From positions 1-56,469 of the forward strand of contig JAFGLP010000137.1 of assembly GCA_016927965.1 (NCBI GenBank): a stretch of 56,469 nt of DNA, read 5' to 3'. The DNA is from Dehalococcoidia bacterium (GTDB lineage Bacteria; Chloroflexota; Dehalococcoidia; GIF9; UBA5629). The notes below the pieces were generated by a model, which had not been told where the DNA came from, ran no database searches, and was given only the letters and a program-made list of their open reading frames with translations. Positions 16,854 through 26,023 of the stretch are shown here, piece after piece (the first letter of the stretch is position 1; every line of letters begins with the position of its first letter). The position numbers and the translations under genes are program-made.

Positions 16854-17915
16854 ATGAGCCTTCCTGCTGGAACTTGTAACGAAACCCTTGACCAGGATAT
16901 GGCGATTGTTCGCACCAGACTGCAATGGGGCATTCTCATTGTAAGCTTGCTAGTGCTGTTTGCCATGCCTTTGTATTTAGGCAACCTCGCTCTTAATTTC
17001 GTAAATTATCTTGGGATTTCAATTATCGCAGCGCTGGGACTTAATATCCTGACAGGTCTTTGCGGCCAGTTCTCAGTAGGACATGCAGCCTTTATGATGG
17101 TGGGCGCTTATGTTTCGACCTGGTGTACTGTCCACTTTGGCATACCATACTGGATTGGATTACCCATTGCAGCATTGACGGCTGGCGGTATCGGCATGAT
17201 TTTCGGTGCCCCTTCACTTAGGGTAAAAGGATTCTATCTTATAATGGCTACCATGGCTGCACAGTTTATTATTCCCTGGCTTATTAAAAATGTTCAACCG
17301 GAATGGACCGGCGGTAATTTTCCTATGGCAGTCCCTGTCCCCACTATTGGTGATATTAAAATACGCACTGAGTTACAATGGTTTTACATCATCATACCGA
17401 TGACTGTACTGGGAATATTCCTTGCTAAAAACTTGGCCCGGACAAGGATGGGACGTGCATTTATCGCTATCAGAGACAACGACCTGGCTGCAGAGGTCAT
17501 GGGTATCAACACTTTTAAATATAAGGTAATAGCTTTCTTTATCTCGTCAGTGTATGCAGGAGTCGCAGGCAGTCTGATGGCTACCTGGATGAGAACCGTA
17601 TCATATACATATTTTGAGTTTGATGTATCTATATGGTACTTGGGAATGGTCGTAGTAGGAGGATTGGGAAGCACTTTCGGTGCCGTAGCAGGGGCAATTT
17701 TCATTCGTGGACTTGACTATGTTATTCCTATTATGATCCAGGGACTATCGCAAGTGCTGCCGATGCTTAATCTTGATACCGATGTTGGTGCGGCTGCTAA
17801 ACCTGTTCTATTTGGTTTAGTTCTATTGCTGTTTATTTTATTTGAACCTAGGGGAATCGCCCATCGCTGGGAGATATTTAAAGCGTATTACAGGCTATGG
17901 CCTTTTTCCTATTAG
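16854..17915 (+). CDS. livM: Branched-chain-type ABC transporter permease LivM
   Basis: 353 residues starting three bases after livH. About nine or ten hydrophobic helices. ISIIAALGLNILTGLCGQFS followed by VGHAAFMMVGAY is the LivM hallmark, and the coupling loop is RMGRAFIAIRDNDLAAEVMG (about 199-218), then INTFKYK. The N-terminal 25 residues are polar and longer than usual (MSLPAGTCNETLDQDMAIVR). It pairs with LivH in the membrane. Confidence 0.9.
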   Translation: MSLPAGTCNETLDQDMAIVRTRLQWGILIVSLLVLFAMPLYLGNLALNFVNYLGISIIAALGLNILTGLCGQFSVGHAAFMMVGAYVSTWCTVHFGIPYWIGLPIAALTAGGIGMIFGAPSLRVKGFYLIMATMAAQFIIPWLIKNVQPEWTGGNFPMAVPVPTIGDIKIRTELQWFYIIIPMTVLGIFLAKNLARTRMGRAFIAIRDNDLAAEVMGINTFKYKVIAFFISSVYAGVAGSLMATWMRTVSYTYFEFDVSIWYLGMVVVGGLGSTFGAVAGAIFIRGLDYVIPIMIQGLSQVLPMLNLDTDVGAAAKPVLFGLVLLLFILFEPRGIAHRWEIFKAYYRLWPFSY

Positions 17916-18040
17916 TGATAATTTTAAGAATGGCGCTGTAAAATTATTAGACAATATTGTACTGGAGGTGATAATTTCTTTAGTGGTATTTTAGTGAAAC
18001 TAATCTTGACAAATATCAAATAGTAAGAGAGGAGGTTTAA

Positions 18041-19345
18041 ATGATTAAGTCAAGAAATTCGATGTTGATCATGGTCGTGTCAATTGTTCTTACGGCTGCG
18101 ATGCTTATTTCCTGTGCTGGCTCAGCAGCCACAACAAGTACCGCACCAGCAGCAACAACCGATCAGAAACCGGAAAAAATAAATATGGTATATATCGCTG
18201 ATTTCTCCGGTCCTTATTCAGCTTCGGTTGGCCCAGCTCGTTTTGGTTTGTTAGATGCAACGGAATATCTAAATAACGAACTGGGTGGAATTGGTGGAGT
18301 TCCCTTGAATATTATTTTGGCTGATACGGAAGGCAAGGTTGAGAACACGGTCCCTGCCTATACACGTTCACTGGAAGCTACCCCCAGACCCATATTCTAT
18401 CTGGGACTGGACTCTGCTGCAGGTGCAACGCTGCATGACCGTCTGATCGAAGATGATGTGCTCGGTTCCAGCACGGCAGATTCCAGTGTGTATCCTTACG
18501 GCAATACTTTTGGAACATGGCCGCTCTATTGTGATCAGATGGGCTTCGTCCTGGAATGGATAGCAAATAAATGGAAAGCGGAAGGCAAGTCAGGCAAGCC
18601 CAAGCTGGCTGTATTTGGATGGGATATGGCTTATGGACATGCCTACTGGACGCCAACAGTGAAGGCATATGCCGAAAAACTGGGAATAGAAGCAGTAGGT
18701 GAATACTGGTATCCTACCTCTCAGATGGATATCACGCCACTGGTGGCAAAGGCTACGGAAGCTAATCCCGACTTTACCTTCTGTGGCGCAACATCAATCG
18801 GAACTGTTGTCTGGGGTAAAGCTATTGCTGCCAGTCCACTGAAAAATAAAATAAATATTGGCGGCAACGGTTTTGAGTTTGGTACTTATAAGCTGGCCAA
18901 AGAAGCTTTTGAGGGGTTCTATGGTGTGCACAATATTGCGCAGTATCCTGAAATTGATAACCCCGGCGTACAGGTAATTCGCTCATATTGTGAGAAAAGG
19001 GATCCCAAGCTCACATCCGGTTTCACCATGACCATGTGGTATGGTGTTGTCGACATTAAAAATGGCTTGGAAAAATCAATTGATAAATATGGATGGGAAA
19101 AAGGCCTGCAGGCTAAAAACCTGAGGGAAGTTTATCTGTCCAGGCCGGAATACAAGATTATGTTAAACGGCGGACTGTTGACTTACGGCGGCGGCATGAG
19201 CGAAACCAGGTTGAGCCCGGTTAAACTTAAAATGTTCCAGGCCAAGGCTGAAGGTTCTGGCGGTGAAGGGTTCTATCCTGTGGGTGAATGGGGCGATGCT
19301 CCCGATATGGTATCGGATAGTATGAAGGAAACAGGGAAGAACTAG
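18041..19345 (+). CDS. livK: Branched-chain-type ABC transporter substrate-binding lipoprotein LivK
   Basis: 434 residues. Signal peptide with lipobox LISC (Cys25), then a Thr/Ala/Ser-rich linker (about 26-45) and a periplasmic-binding-protein type I fold beginning INMVYIADFSGPYSASVGPA. It has a GAGGAGG ribosome-binding site 6 bases before the ATG and a 125-base spacer after livM, so it may be made in higher amounts than the permeases. The extended C-terminal part (MLNGGLLTYGGGMSETRLSP) matches receptors for non-amino-acid ligands, but the ligand is unknown. Confidence 0.88.
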   Translation: MIKSRNSMLIMVVSIVLTAAMLISCAGSAATTSTAPAATTDQKPEKINMVYIADFSGPYSASVGPARFGLLDATEYLNNELGGIGGVPLNIILADTEGKVENTVPAYTRSLEATPRPIFYLGLDSAAGATLHDRLIEDDVLGSSTADSSVYPYGNTFGTWPLYCDQMGFVLEWIANKWKAEGKSGKPKLAVFGWDMAYGHAYWTPTVKAYAEKLGIEAVGEYWYPTSQMDITPLVAKATEANPDFTFCGATSIGTVVWGKAIAASPLKNKINIGGNGFEFGTYKLAKEAFEGFYGVHNIAQYPEIDNPGVQVIRSYCEKRDPKLTSGFTMTMWYGVVDIKNGLEKSIDKYGWEKGLQAKNLREVYLSRPEYKIMLNGGLLTYGGGMSETRLSPVKLKMFQAKAEGSGGEGFYPVGEWGDAPDMVSDSMKETGKN

Positions 19346-19367
19346 TTAGTTAAGTTATAATTTTAAG

Positions 19368-19395
19368 AAAGGGGAAGCCACATGGCTTCCCCTTT
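19368..19395 (+). terminator. Strong rho-independent terminator of the liv operon
   Basis: AAAGGGGAAGCC and GGCTTCCCCTTT form a 12-bp stem with an ACAT loop, followed by CTTATGAGTTTT. It lies 23 bases after the livK stop. Because the stem is symmetrical with A- and T-rich ends, it may also stop the leftward GH1 transcript. Confidence 0.8.
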
Positions 19396-19571
19396 CTTAT
19401 GAGTTTTATATAACAGGTAATTATTGCATCTAGTGCCGAAATACGCAGATACCTGGAAATTCAGTACTTACTTAATAGCATATTGGTAAAATTGAATGTT
19501 CTCAATTTCGCTACTACCCTTGCAAACACTTCCTCTGAATAGCTTAGGATGATATTCTGTATAACAATACG

Positions 19572-20978
19572 TTACTGTTTGCTTTCGTTGATTATATCTG
19601 TATATTTCTTGCTTCCTTCGTACAACATCCGTTTTTGGGTATTGAAATCCACATGAAAAAGGCCGAAGCGCTGTTTAAATCCCTTTGCCCATTCAAAGTT
19701 ATCCAGTAAGCTCCAATAGAAGTATCCCTTCACATTAAATCCGTCGGCAATGGCCTTATTGAGAACCAGCAGATGCTGCTCAATAAATTTAGCCCGCTTT
19801 GTATCAGCAGCGTCAGCAATGCCGTTTTCGGTGACATAGATAGGCTTCTTGGTATATCGCCTTATTATTTTAATCGACCGGTATAATCCCTCAGGATAGA
19901 TTGCCCAGCCCATGTCAGTTAATTCGCTTTGTTGTGCCTTGATAATCTCGATAAACTGCTCATCACCCCTCGGTTTGAAAACGCGGAAGTGATTGGTATA
20001 GTAATTCAGACCGATATAGTCGAAGGTCTCTTTCTCACCTCCTTCGAACGTTTCACGTACTACTCCCGGCAGGGAAAATTCGAAGCGTCCTCTTGTTATA
20101 TAATCGAATTGTGCTTCATTCATATTAGCATTAAGCATACGAGCAATTAACAAGTCAGGCAGGTTCCACCAATGAGGAGGGTCAAACAATGCTAAATGTA
20201 TCGCTAATCCTACACGGGCTTCAGGTTTTATCTTTTTGATTGCCTTATAGGCGGCAGCATGGGCATGTAGCGTGTTAATATAAGCCCGCACGGCTTTTTT
20301 AGCATCTTTTAATCCGGGTGGGAACTCGGCAGTGAAATAGCCGAACAGAGCATAGATAGCAGGTTCATTTATCGTACACCATAGGTTAACCTTTGAACCC
20401 AGCCTTTGCATGACTTTTTCAGTAAACCGGGCAAATAAGCCAGGAGCGTCGTCCTGTAAAAAACCTCCGTTATCCTCAAACCAGATTGGATTGGTGAAAT
20501 GATGAAGAGTAACCATGGGCTCAATACCATTACTCAAAAGCTCGTTTACCATCTGTTCGTAATGATCTAGTGCTGTTTCATCAAACTCACCTAGCCTAGG
20601 TTCGATCTTGCTCCATTCCAATGAAAACCGGTAAGCGTTGAGTGATATGTCCTTCATCAACTTTATGTCTTCCTTGTAAAGGTTCCATTCATCACAAGCG
20701 GCTCCAGCTTGTTGCCCATCTTCTATTTTAGGATTGCCTTGCTCATCGACAGCTGACTCGAACTGATGCCAGTTGGTATTAAAGCAATTTCCTTCCACCT
20801 GATAGGAGGAAGTGGCACTGCCCCATAGAAAACCGTTGCCAAATTTCCATGGAATGGCCTTCAGCTTTTTATAATCAAACCGTAGGAATATATCGCGATC
20901 GAGGAAAGTGAGCACCAAACCGAAGTAAATGATAATGAGTAAGCAAAGAATAACAAATACAATTAAAAGCGTTGCCAT
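19572..20978 (-). CDS. Membrane-anchored family 1 glycoside hydrolase (beta-glucosidase-like)
   Basis: 468 residues. Residues 1-25 form one hydrophobic helix with no cleavage site, an unusual anchor for GH1. The catalytic domain follows: GFLWGSATSSYQVEG (about 49-63), acid/base Glu205 in TINEP, and nucleophile Glu384 in YVTENG, all intact. Retaining beta-glycosidases hydrolyse beta-glucosides, -galactosides or related sugars. It is divergent from a GPH sugar symporter, suggesting uptake and hydrolysis of the same glycoside. Which side of the membrane the enzyme faces cannot be settled from the sequence; the positive residues follow the helix (DYKKLK), which favours a cytoplasmic catalytic domain. 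Confidence 0.87.
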   Translation of the reverse strand: MATLLIVFVILCLLIIIYFGLVLTFLDRDIFLRFDYKKLKAIPWKFGNGFLWGSATSSYQVEGNCFNTNWHQFESAVDEQGNPKIEDGQQAGAACDEWNLYKEDIKLMKDISLNAYRFSLEWSKIEPRLGEFDETALDHYEQMVNELLSNGIEPMVTLHHFTNPIWFEDNGGFLQDDAPGLFARFTEKVMQRLGSKVNLWCTINEPAIYALFGYFTAEFPPGLKDAKKAVRAYINTLHAHAAAYKAIKKIKPEARVGLAIHLALFDPPHWWNLPDLLIARMLNANMNEAQFDYITRGRFEFSLPGVVRETFEGGEKETFDYIGLNYYTNHFRVFKPRGDEQFIEIIKAQQSELTDMGWAIYPEGLYRSIKIIRRYTKKPIYVTENGIADAADTKRAKFIEQHLLVLNKAIADGFNVKGYFYWSLLDNFEWAKGFKQRFGLFHVDFNTQKRMLYEGSKKYTDIINESKQ

Positions 20979-21051
20979 AATTCCTCCCTCCCACGATTAA
21001 TGTAATGAGGACTGTACGTATTTTATCATATCTGAAATAGCAGTTGGCGCA

Positions 21052-21080
21052 TTGACATTGTAACCTTTCTCTTATAGTAT
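21052..21080 (+). promoter_or_regulatory. Promoter of the GPH symporter
   Basis: TTGACA (21052-21057), 17 bases, TAGTAT (21075-21080). Transcription would start near 21087, about 93 bases before the ATG. Confidence 0.55.
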
Positions 21081-21179
21081 TGGTCAGATATTTTCGCTCT
21101 TTTAAGGTATTTAGGAAGGCGGATCTGGCATGGTAGATGGGACAGCAAGAACATTATTAGGATTAATCAGAGGTTAGCG

Positions 21180-22571
21180 ATGACAGAACATAAACTATCG
21201 GTCGGAACTAAAATCGGTTATGGCGTTGCCGATTTCGGTGGGAACCTGTTTTTCACTGCTACGGCTTTCGTATTATTGAATTATTTAACTGATACGGTAG
21301 GTCTGGCGGCCGGCTTGGCCGGTATAGCTCTCATGGTAGGACGCATCTGGGATGCATTTTATGACCCGATTATCGGCTTTATTTCTGATAGGACTAAAAC
21401 TCGTATGGGCAGGCGCAGGCCATTCATGCTGGGTGGCTCAATACCACTGTTTATAGCTATGATAGTTATGTTTACCAACCCAGCACTGGTAATGGGATCT
21501 GGCATCAGTCAACCGGTGCTTTTTGCTTATACTATGATCGTTTACATTGTTCTCTGTACAGCCTACTCGACAGTCAACATACCATATTCTTCATTAAGTC
21601 CTGAACTGACAACCGATTACAACGAAAGGACATCGCTCAACGGGTACCGTTTTGCTTTCGCTGCCATTGGTACCTTGCTAGGTGCCGGATTGGCCCTGCC
21701 TATCGTTGCAATAGCCCCAAATAAGGATCTGGGTTTTATTTTAATGGGAATTATCTTTGGCGCTGTATTACTTGTTTCAACTCTGACTACCGTCTTCTCT
21801 GTTAGAGAGTCAGCTTCAGTCAGACCGGCCATGTCCATGGGTTTCCGGAAAACATACAGCGAGGTCTTTAAAAATAAGCCTTATCTTATTATTCTTCTCT
21901 CATATATCCTCCATATACTCGGCATTACGGTAGCCAGCGGGATTGTCATCTACTATTTTAAATACATTCTAGGTGCAGAAGATATGACAACATACGCCAT
22001 GCTTATTCTGATCGGTGTTGCCATGCTTTTCATCCCGGTGAGTGTCGCTATGAGTAAGAAGACTGGCAAGAAACTCGTTTATGGTACAGGGTTTATTATT
22101 ATGGCGGCTGGTGTCATGGTACTGTTTATTATGGGGCATACCATGGGAGTCTTATTCAACTTGCTCATGATGGTATTTCTGGGTATCGGCATGGGTTTTC
22201 TCTATGCCATGCCTTATGCTATTGTAGCGGACTCTATTGAGTATGATTACCTGCGCACAGGAGAACGAAGGGAAGGTGCGTTTTTCGGCATCTGGACATG
22301 GGGATTAAAAATAGGACAGGCACTAGCCGGTTTTATTATGGGGATAACCCTTGAAGCCATGGGTTATGTTGCTAACATAATGCCCCAAGTGGAGTCTGCA
22401 CAACTTGGTATTCGTTTATTTTTAGGCCCTATTACGGCTGCAATCTTTATTCTGGCAGCAGTTGTGCTTTACTTCTATCCTATTACAGAAAAACGTTATC
22501 AGGAAATACTGCAGCAAATTGCCGAAATGGAAGCTAAGAGAGAAAATGCTGAGTTAGCATGCAATCAATAA
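21180..22571 (+). CDS. GPH-family (MelB-like) sugar:cation symporter
   Basis: 463 residues with twelve hydrophobic helices. The family hallmarks are VGTKIGYGVADFGGNL at the start, WDAFYDPIIGFISDRTKTRMGRR (read as two adjoining pieces) in loop 2-3 with the cation-site acidic residues, and DSIEYDYLRTGERREGAFF in the second half. Members import melibiose, xylosides, glucuronides and similar glycosides with Na+ or H+. The adjacent divergent GH1 enzyme points to a beta-glycoside. Confidence 0.87.
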   Translation: MTEHKLSVGTKIGYGVADFGGNLFFTATAFVLLNYLTDTVGLAAGLAGIALMVGRIWDAFYDPIIGFISDRTKTRMGRRRPFMLGGSIPLFIAMIVMFTNPALVMGSGISQPVLFAYTMIVYIVLCTAYSTVNIPYSSLSPELTTDYNERTSLNGYRFAFAAIGTLLGAGLALPIVAIAPNKDLGFILMGIIFGAVLLVSTLTTVFSVRESASVRPAMSMGFRKTYSEVFKNKPYLIILLSYILHILGITVASGIVIYYFKYILGAEDMTTYAMLILIGVAMLFIPVSVAMSKKTGKKLVYGTGFIIMAAGVMVLFIMGHTMGVLFNLLMMVFLGIGMGFLYAMPYAIVADSIEYDYLRTGERREGAFFGIWTWGLKIGQALAGFIMGITLEAMGYVANIMPQVESAQLGIRLFLGPITAAIFILAAVVLYFYPITEKRYQEILQQIAEMEAKRENAELACNQ

Positions 22572-22710
22572 ACTACCATGCTATCTGCTTCCTGTATCAA
22601 CAACGGTGAACAGCATATTACCACAAGGATATTTGGTATGGCCGGCCTGTGAGATAAGTGTTGGTGGAAACTGGTTCCGCTGTCTGACAAGAACTAAAGT
22701 TTACCAATAA

Positions 22711-23562
22711 CTAAAGTATACCCTGAAATAAATTAGATTCCGTTTGCTTTCTAATTGCAGGTGGAAAAGCCCTCATGTAAAGATCACTATGCCCCATCAA
22801 TCTGCCAATAATTCCCAGAAGCCTCGATTGCGGCGGACCGCTGATCTGGCTGGAATGACATAGAAGAGCTTTTTTTCTAATTTCGAGATCTTGCCGTGAT
22901 AACATGATCACCGCATGTATAGGAAAATCAACTTCTGCCAAGTTAACTAAATCTATATCACCATTTTTTCCATATTTTCTTGGGTCCTTGCCTAAAAGTG
23001 GAAGCAGTCGCACTGCTATTCGCAAGTAACGTCGCGGCATAATATGAAAATACAGTTTTTGTGGCTGAAAGGCTGGCCCTGTACCAGGATATCGGCTTGG
23101 GTCACCGGCTGCGTAAAAAGCCTTGACAGCAGCATTATGCACGGCTATGTGGTCAGGATGCCTGTAGCCTCCAATCGGGTCATGAGTAATCACTACCTGG
23201 GGATGTAAATCCCTCATTACCTTCACTATTCGTCCCGCCACTACTTCAACTGGAGCCAAAGTTAGTGAATCTGGATGCTGATTTTCAGCAGAACCGGGCA
23301 TACCTGAATCTCGATAACCGAGAGAAATAACGCCTGCTAATTTCAATACGGAAGCGGCCCGCTCCAATTCATCCCAGCGCATATCACCAATAGAGTTGAA
23401 ACCTTTCATGAATTCCGGCCTGACGATTCCAGCTTCACCTCGGGTAGCACATATGTAATAAACACTGATTCCGGTTCTGGCGTAAAGCGCCAGCGTGCCG
23501 CCGACAGCAAAGGTTTCATCATCGGGATGTGCACCTATAAAAATTAGAGTAGGGTTTCGCAT
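22711..23562 (-). CDS. PIG-L family Zn-dependent deacetylase
   Basis: 283 residues. The zinc motif AHPDDE stands at 11-16 and the third ligand in GGYRHPDHIAVH. TRGEAG and YRDSGMPGS are also typical. These enzymes remove N-acetyl groups from GlcNAc-containing lipids or thiol cofactors (GlcNAc-PI, MshB, BshB). No other cofactor-synthesis gene is adjacent, so the substrate is unknown. It converges with the symporter gene. Confidence 0.85.
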   Translation of the reverse strand: MRNPTLIFIGAHPDDETFAVGGTLALYARTGISVYYICATRGEAGIVRPEFMKGFNSIGDMRWDELERAASVLKLAGVISLGYRDSGMPGSAENQHPDSLTLAPVEVVAGRIVKVMRDLHPQVVITHDPIGGYRHPDHIAVHNAAVKAFYAAGDPSRYPGTGPAFQPQKLYFHIMPRRYLRIAVRLLPLLGKDPRKYGKNGDIDLVNLAEVDFPIHAVIMLSRQDLEIRKKALLCHSSQISGPPQSRLLGIIGRLMGHSDLYMRAFPPAIRKQTESNLFQGIL

Positions 23563-23616
23563 TTTAGTAAGCTACATTTTTAAGATAGGTCTTATGTGTG
23601 TTTGCCTTGTAGGATG

Positions 23617-24540
23617 CTATTCCTCCGTGATCCAGCCCAAGCCTGATACCCTGACCATCCAATTGACGCGGCTTTTATCTCCATACCAGCGGGCTATAGG
23701 ATAATTCCACTTAGGTGAAATGTCATCCTTACCTTCGTTACTGCGGACTGTAATATCTGAGTGTATGCTATTAAGCTGGTCATCTGTTCCCATACGAAAG
23801 CCCTGCCCTGTTGTTATGCCAGTATAGATATGGATATAAAAACTGCCATTCACTTCAATATCCGGAATAGGTACATTAGCCCAAGCGCCCTGTTTTTCAA
23901 GATTGGACGGAATATACGACAACAGCGGAAATTCATCTTTATCAATCTTCGTGCTGTAAACGGGCTCCTTATCCTTGTCCCAAATTTGTAGATCTATATC
24001 ATTGATCATAAAACCGTGTCCACCGTATATAAAACCAAACACGCTAACTGAATTTATTGTAAAGGGATTGGAAGGCGGATCAAAGCTGACAAGATATCCC
24101 GTAGACGGTTTATCCACAGTTAAATAGTCATTAGCCAAGCCATCATCGTACTTGATTCCTATTGGTTGTGATGACAGTTTCGGATTTACAGTCAAATTTG
24201 CGACTCTGTTTCCTACTGTTATCTTGTAAGTGCCTGCCTTACTTTTAGATAGTGAAAACGTTACGGTTTCTGTTGCACCGGGAGCTATAGTGAGAGCTTT
24301 AGTATTAACTTTTGAACCATCAACCGTCAGCACGGCGTTATAAATACCCACTCCACCACCAGAATTGGAGATTTTGGCTGTTACATTAGATGTATCGCCA
24401 ATGGTAACTTCGTTGGGCTTGACTGTAAGTGACGTTACATCGAAAATAGCTGGCGCAACAGGTTCGCTGCATGCGCTTATTGAAGCAATTATTACGATGG
24501 ATAAAATTAACACTACAAACAGAGTATCTCTACGTTTCAT
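23617..24540 (-). CDS. Lipoprotein with a CARDB-like domain
   Basis: 307 residues from the ATG at 24540 with AAAGGAA 7 bases upstream (a GTG two codons earlier is less likely). Signal peptide with lipobox ISAC (Cys24). Residues about 28-120 are a CARDB-type beta-sandwich: VTSLTVKPNEVTIGDTSNV, ISNSGGG, then GATETVTFSLSKSKAGTY. The C-terminal 180 residues appear to be a second all-beta domain, possibly a carbohydrate- or surface-binding module (NSVSVFGFIYGGHGFMINDI). No catalytic motif. It is probably displayed on the cell surface. Confidence 0.75.
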   Translation of the reverse strand: MKRRDTLFVVLILSIVIIASISACSEPVAPAIFDVTSLTVKPNEVTIGDTSNVTAKISNSGGGVGIYNAVLTVDGSKVNTKALTIAPGATETVTFSLSKSKAGTYKITVGNRVANLTVNPKLSSQPIGIKYDDGLANDYLTVDKPSTGYLVSFDPPSNPFTINSVSVFGFIYGGHGFMINDIDLQIWDKDKEPVYSTKIDKDEFPLLSYIPSNLEKQGAWANVPIPDIEVNGSFYIHIYTGITTGQGFRMGTDDQLNSIHSDITVRSNEGKDDISPKWNYPIARWYGDKSRVNWMVRVSGLGWITEE

Positions 24541-24748
24541 AATCACATTCCTTTTACAACATGTATTGCTGGATTGTTGACGCTTGGTTTAATAACAGCG
24601 GTGTATTATCGAAGATTTAATTAAGTCCAATATCTCTGGGTATCACTTGCACTCAAATGAGTTCTATACGCGTATAATTATAGCATGCTATAAAAAAAAG
24701 CCGGGAAAACATCTATAATGATAACTACTGCACGGCTGTTCATATAAA

Positions 24749-25930
24749 ATGAAATACGATTTTGATTCGATTATAGAAAGGAAGGGCACGGGGTCTATTA
24801 AGTGGGATTTTACAGACAAGTTATTTTCCGTCAAGGATATCTTACCCATGTGGGTAGCTGATATGGATTTCCGCTCACCTCCTCCGGTAATAAAAGTGTT
24901 AAAACAAGCTGCCAGCCATGGCATTTTTGGTTATGCGGGCGTGCCGGAATCCTATCGTGATGTTATAGTCACATGGATGAAAGAACGTCATGGCTGGGAT
25001 ATTGAAAAAGAATGGATGATTTATACGCCTGGCGTTGTCCCGGCGTTGCATATGCTGGTATCAACTTTTTCGGAACCTGGAGATCAGGTAATACTGCAAA
25101 CTCCGGTTTACTATCCTTTTTTCGATGCGGTTAAATACCATCGACGTGAAGTGCTGGATAATCCGCTCCGCTTGGATAAGGATCAATACAGTATGGATAT
25201 CGTGGATTTAGAAAACAAGCTAACCGAAAGGACAAAGATGATTTTTCTTTGTAATCCGCATAATCCTGTTAGCAGAGTCTGGAGAGAAGATGAACTATTA
25301 GAGCTGGGGAAGATCTGTCTAGAAAATAAAATACTGGTAATTGCAGATGAAGTCCACGGAGATATCGTCTATCCCGGGTTTAAGCACATACCATTTGCTT
25401 CGATATCGGCTGCTTTTGCAGAGAATACCATCACATGTACAGCCGCCAGCAAGACGTTTAATTTACCTGGTCTGCAAACATCGAATATTGTTATCTCAAA
25501 TCCAAGTCTACGGGAACTTTTTAAACAAACCGTAAGAAATTACGGGTTTGCATCGCCTAACCTCTTCGGGATAGCGGCTACTGAGGCAGCTTACAAGTAT
25601 GGCCAGCCGTGGCTTTCACAGTTACTGGTTTATTTGCAGGGGAATATTGATTATATCAGGGAGTACATTAACCGCAGGATGCCAGGGTTGAAGCTGATTC
25701 ATCCGCAGGGGACATATCTGTTATGGCTTGATTTCAGGGATTGCGGTATCGACGCTTCCAGGCTTGCCAGCTTTGCACGTGAGGATGCCAGAGTGGGGCT
25801 TGAGCCCGGTATCATTTTTGGCTGCAAGGAACATGGATTTGAAAGGATGAATATTGCCTGTCCACGCTCGATACTTGAGGAAGGTTTAAACAGACTTGAA
25901 AAGGCTGTGACAAAGCTGAGGAATACCTGA
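24749..25930 (+). CDS. MalY/PatB-type PLP C-S lyase or aminotransferase
   Basis: 393 residues, fold type I. The PLP Schiff-base lysine is Lys235 (TAASKTFNLPG), and the ADEVHGDI motif (199-206) holds the cofactor-pyridine Asp. MWVADMDFRSPPPV near the start is the hallmark of the MalY/PatB group. Members are cystathionine beta-lyases or cysteine-S-conjugate lyases, and some act as regulators. No methionine-pathway gene is adjacent. No clear ribosome-binding site is visible before the ATG. Confidence 0.85.
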   Translation: MKYDFDSIIERKGTGSIKWDFTDKLFSVKDILPMWVADMDFRSPPPVIKVLKQAASHGIFGYAGVPESYRDVIVTWMKERHGWDIEKEWMIYTPGVVPALHMLVSTFSEPGDQVILQTPVYYPFFDAVKYHRREVLDNPLRLDKDQYSMDIVDLENKLTERTKMIFLCNPHNPVSRVWREDELLELGKICLENKILVIADEVHGDIVYPGFKHIPFASISAAFAENTITCTAASKTFNLPGLQTSNIVISNPSLRELFKQTVRNYGFASPNLFGIAATEAAYKYGQPWLSQLLVYLQGNIDYIREYINRRMPGLKLIHPQGTYLLWLDFRDCGIDASRLASFAREDARVGLEPGIIFGCKEHGFERMNIACPRSILEEGLNRLEKAVTKLRNT

Positions 25931-26023
25931 AATCACTGTATACAATATGCATTTTTAGTGGATTGAAGTGAAAACCAAGACGCTGGAAATAATCTTATTG
26001 AAGCCATAATTATGTAGTTTCTT

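Noticed and set aside
16512..16925. 137-residue leftward frame across livH/livM
   Set aside because: Antisense to two well-supported permease genes; no fold or start signal.
22693..22719. Short direct repeat AACTAAAGTwTACC twice near the PIG-L stop
   Set aside because: Only two imperfect copies at a convergent gene junction; too short to call.
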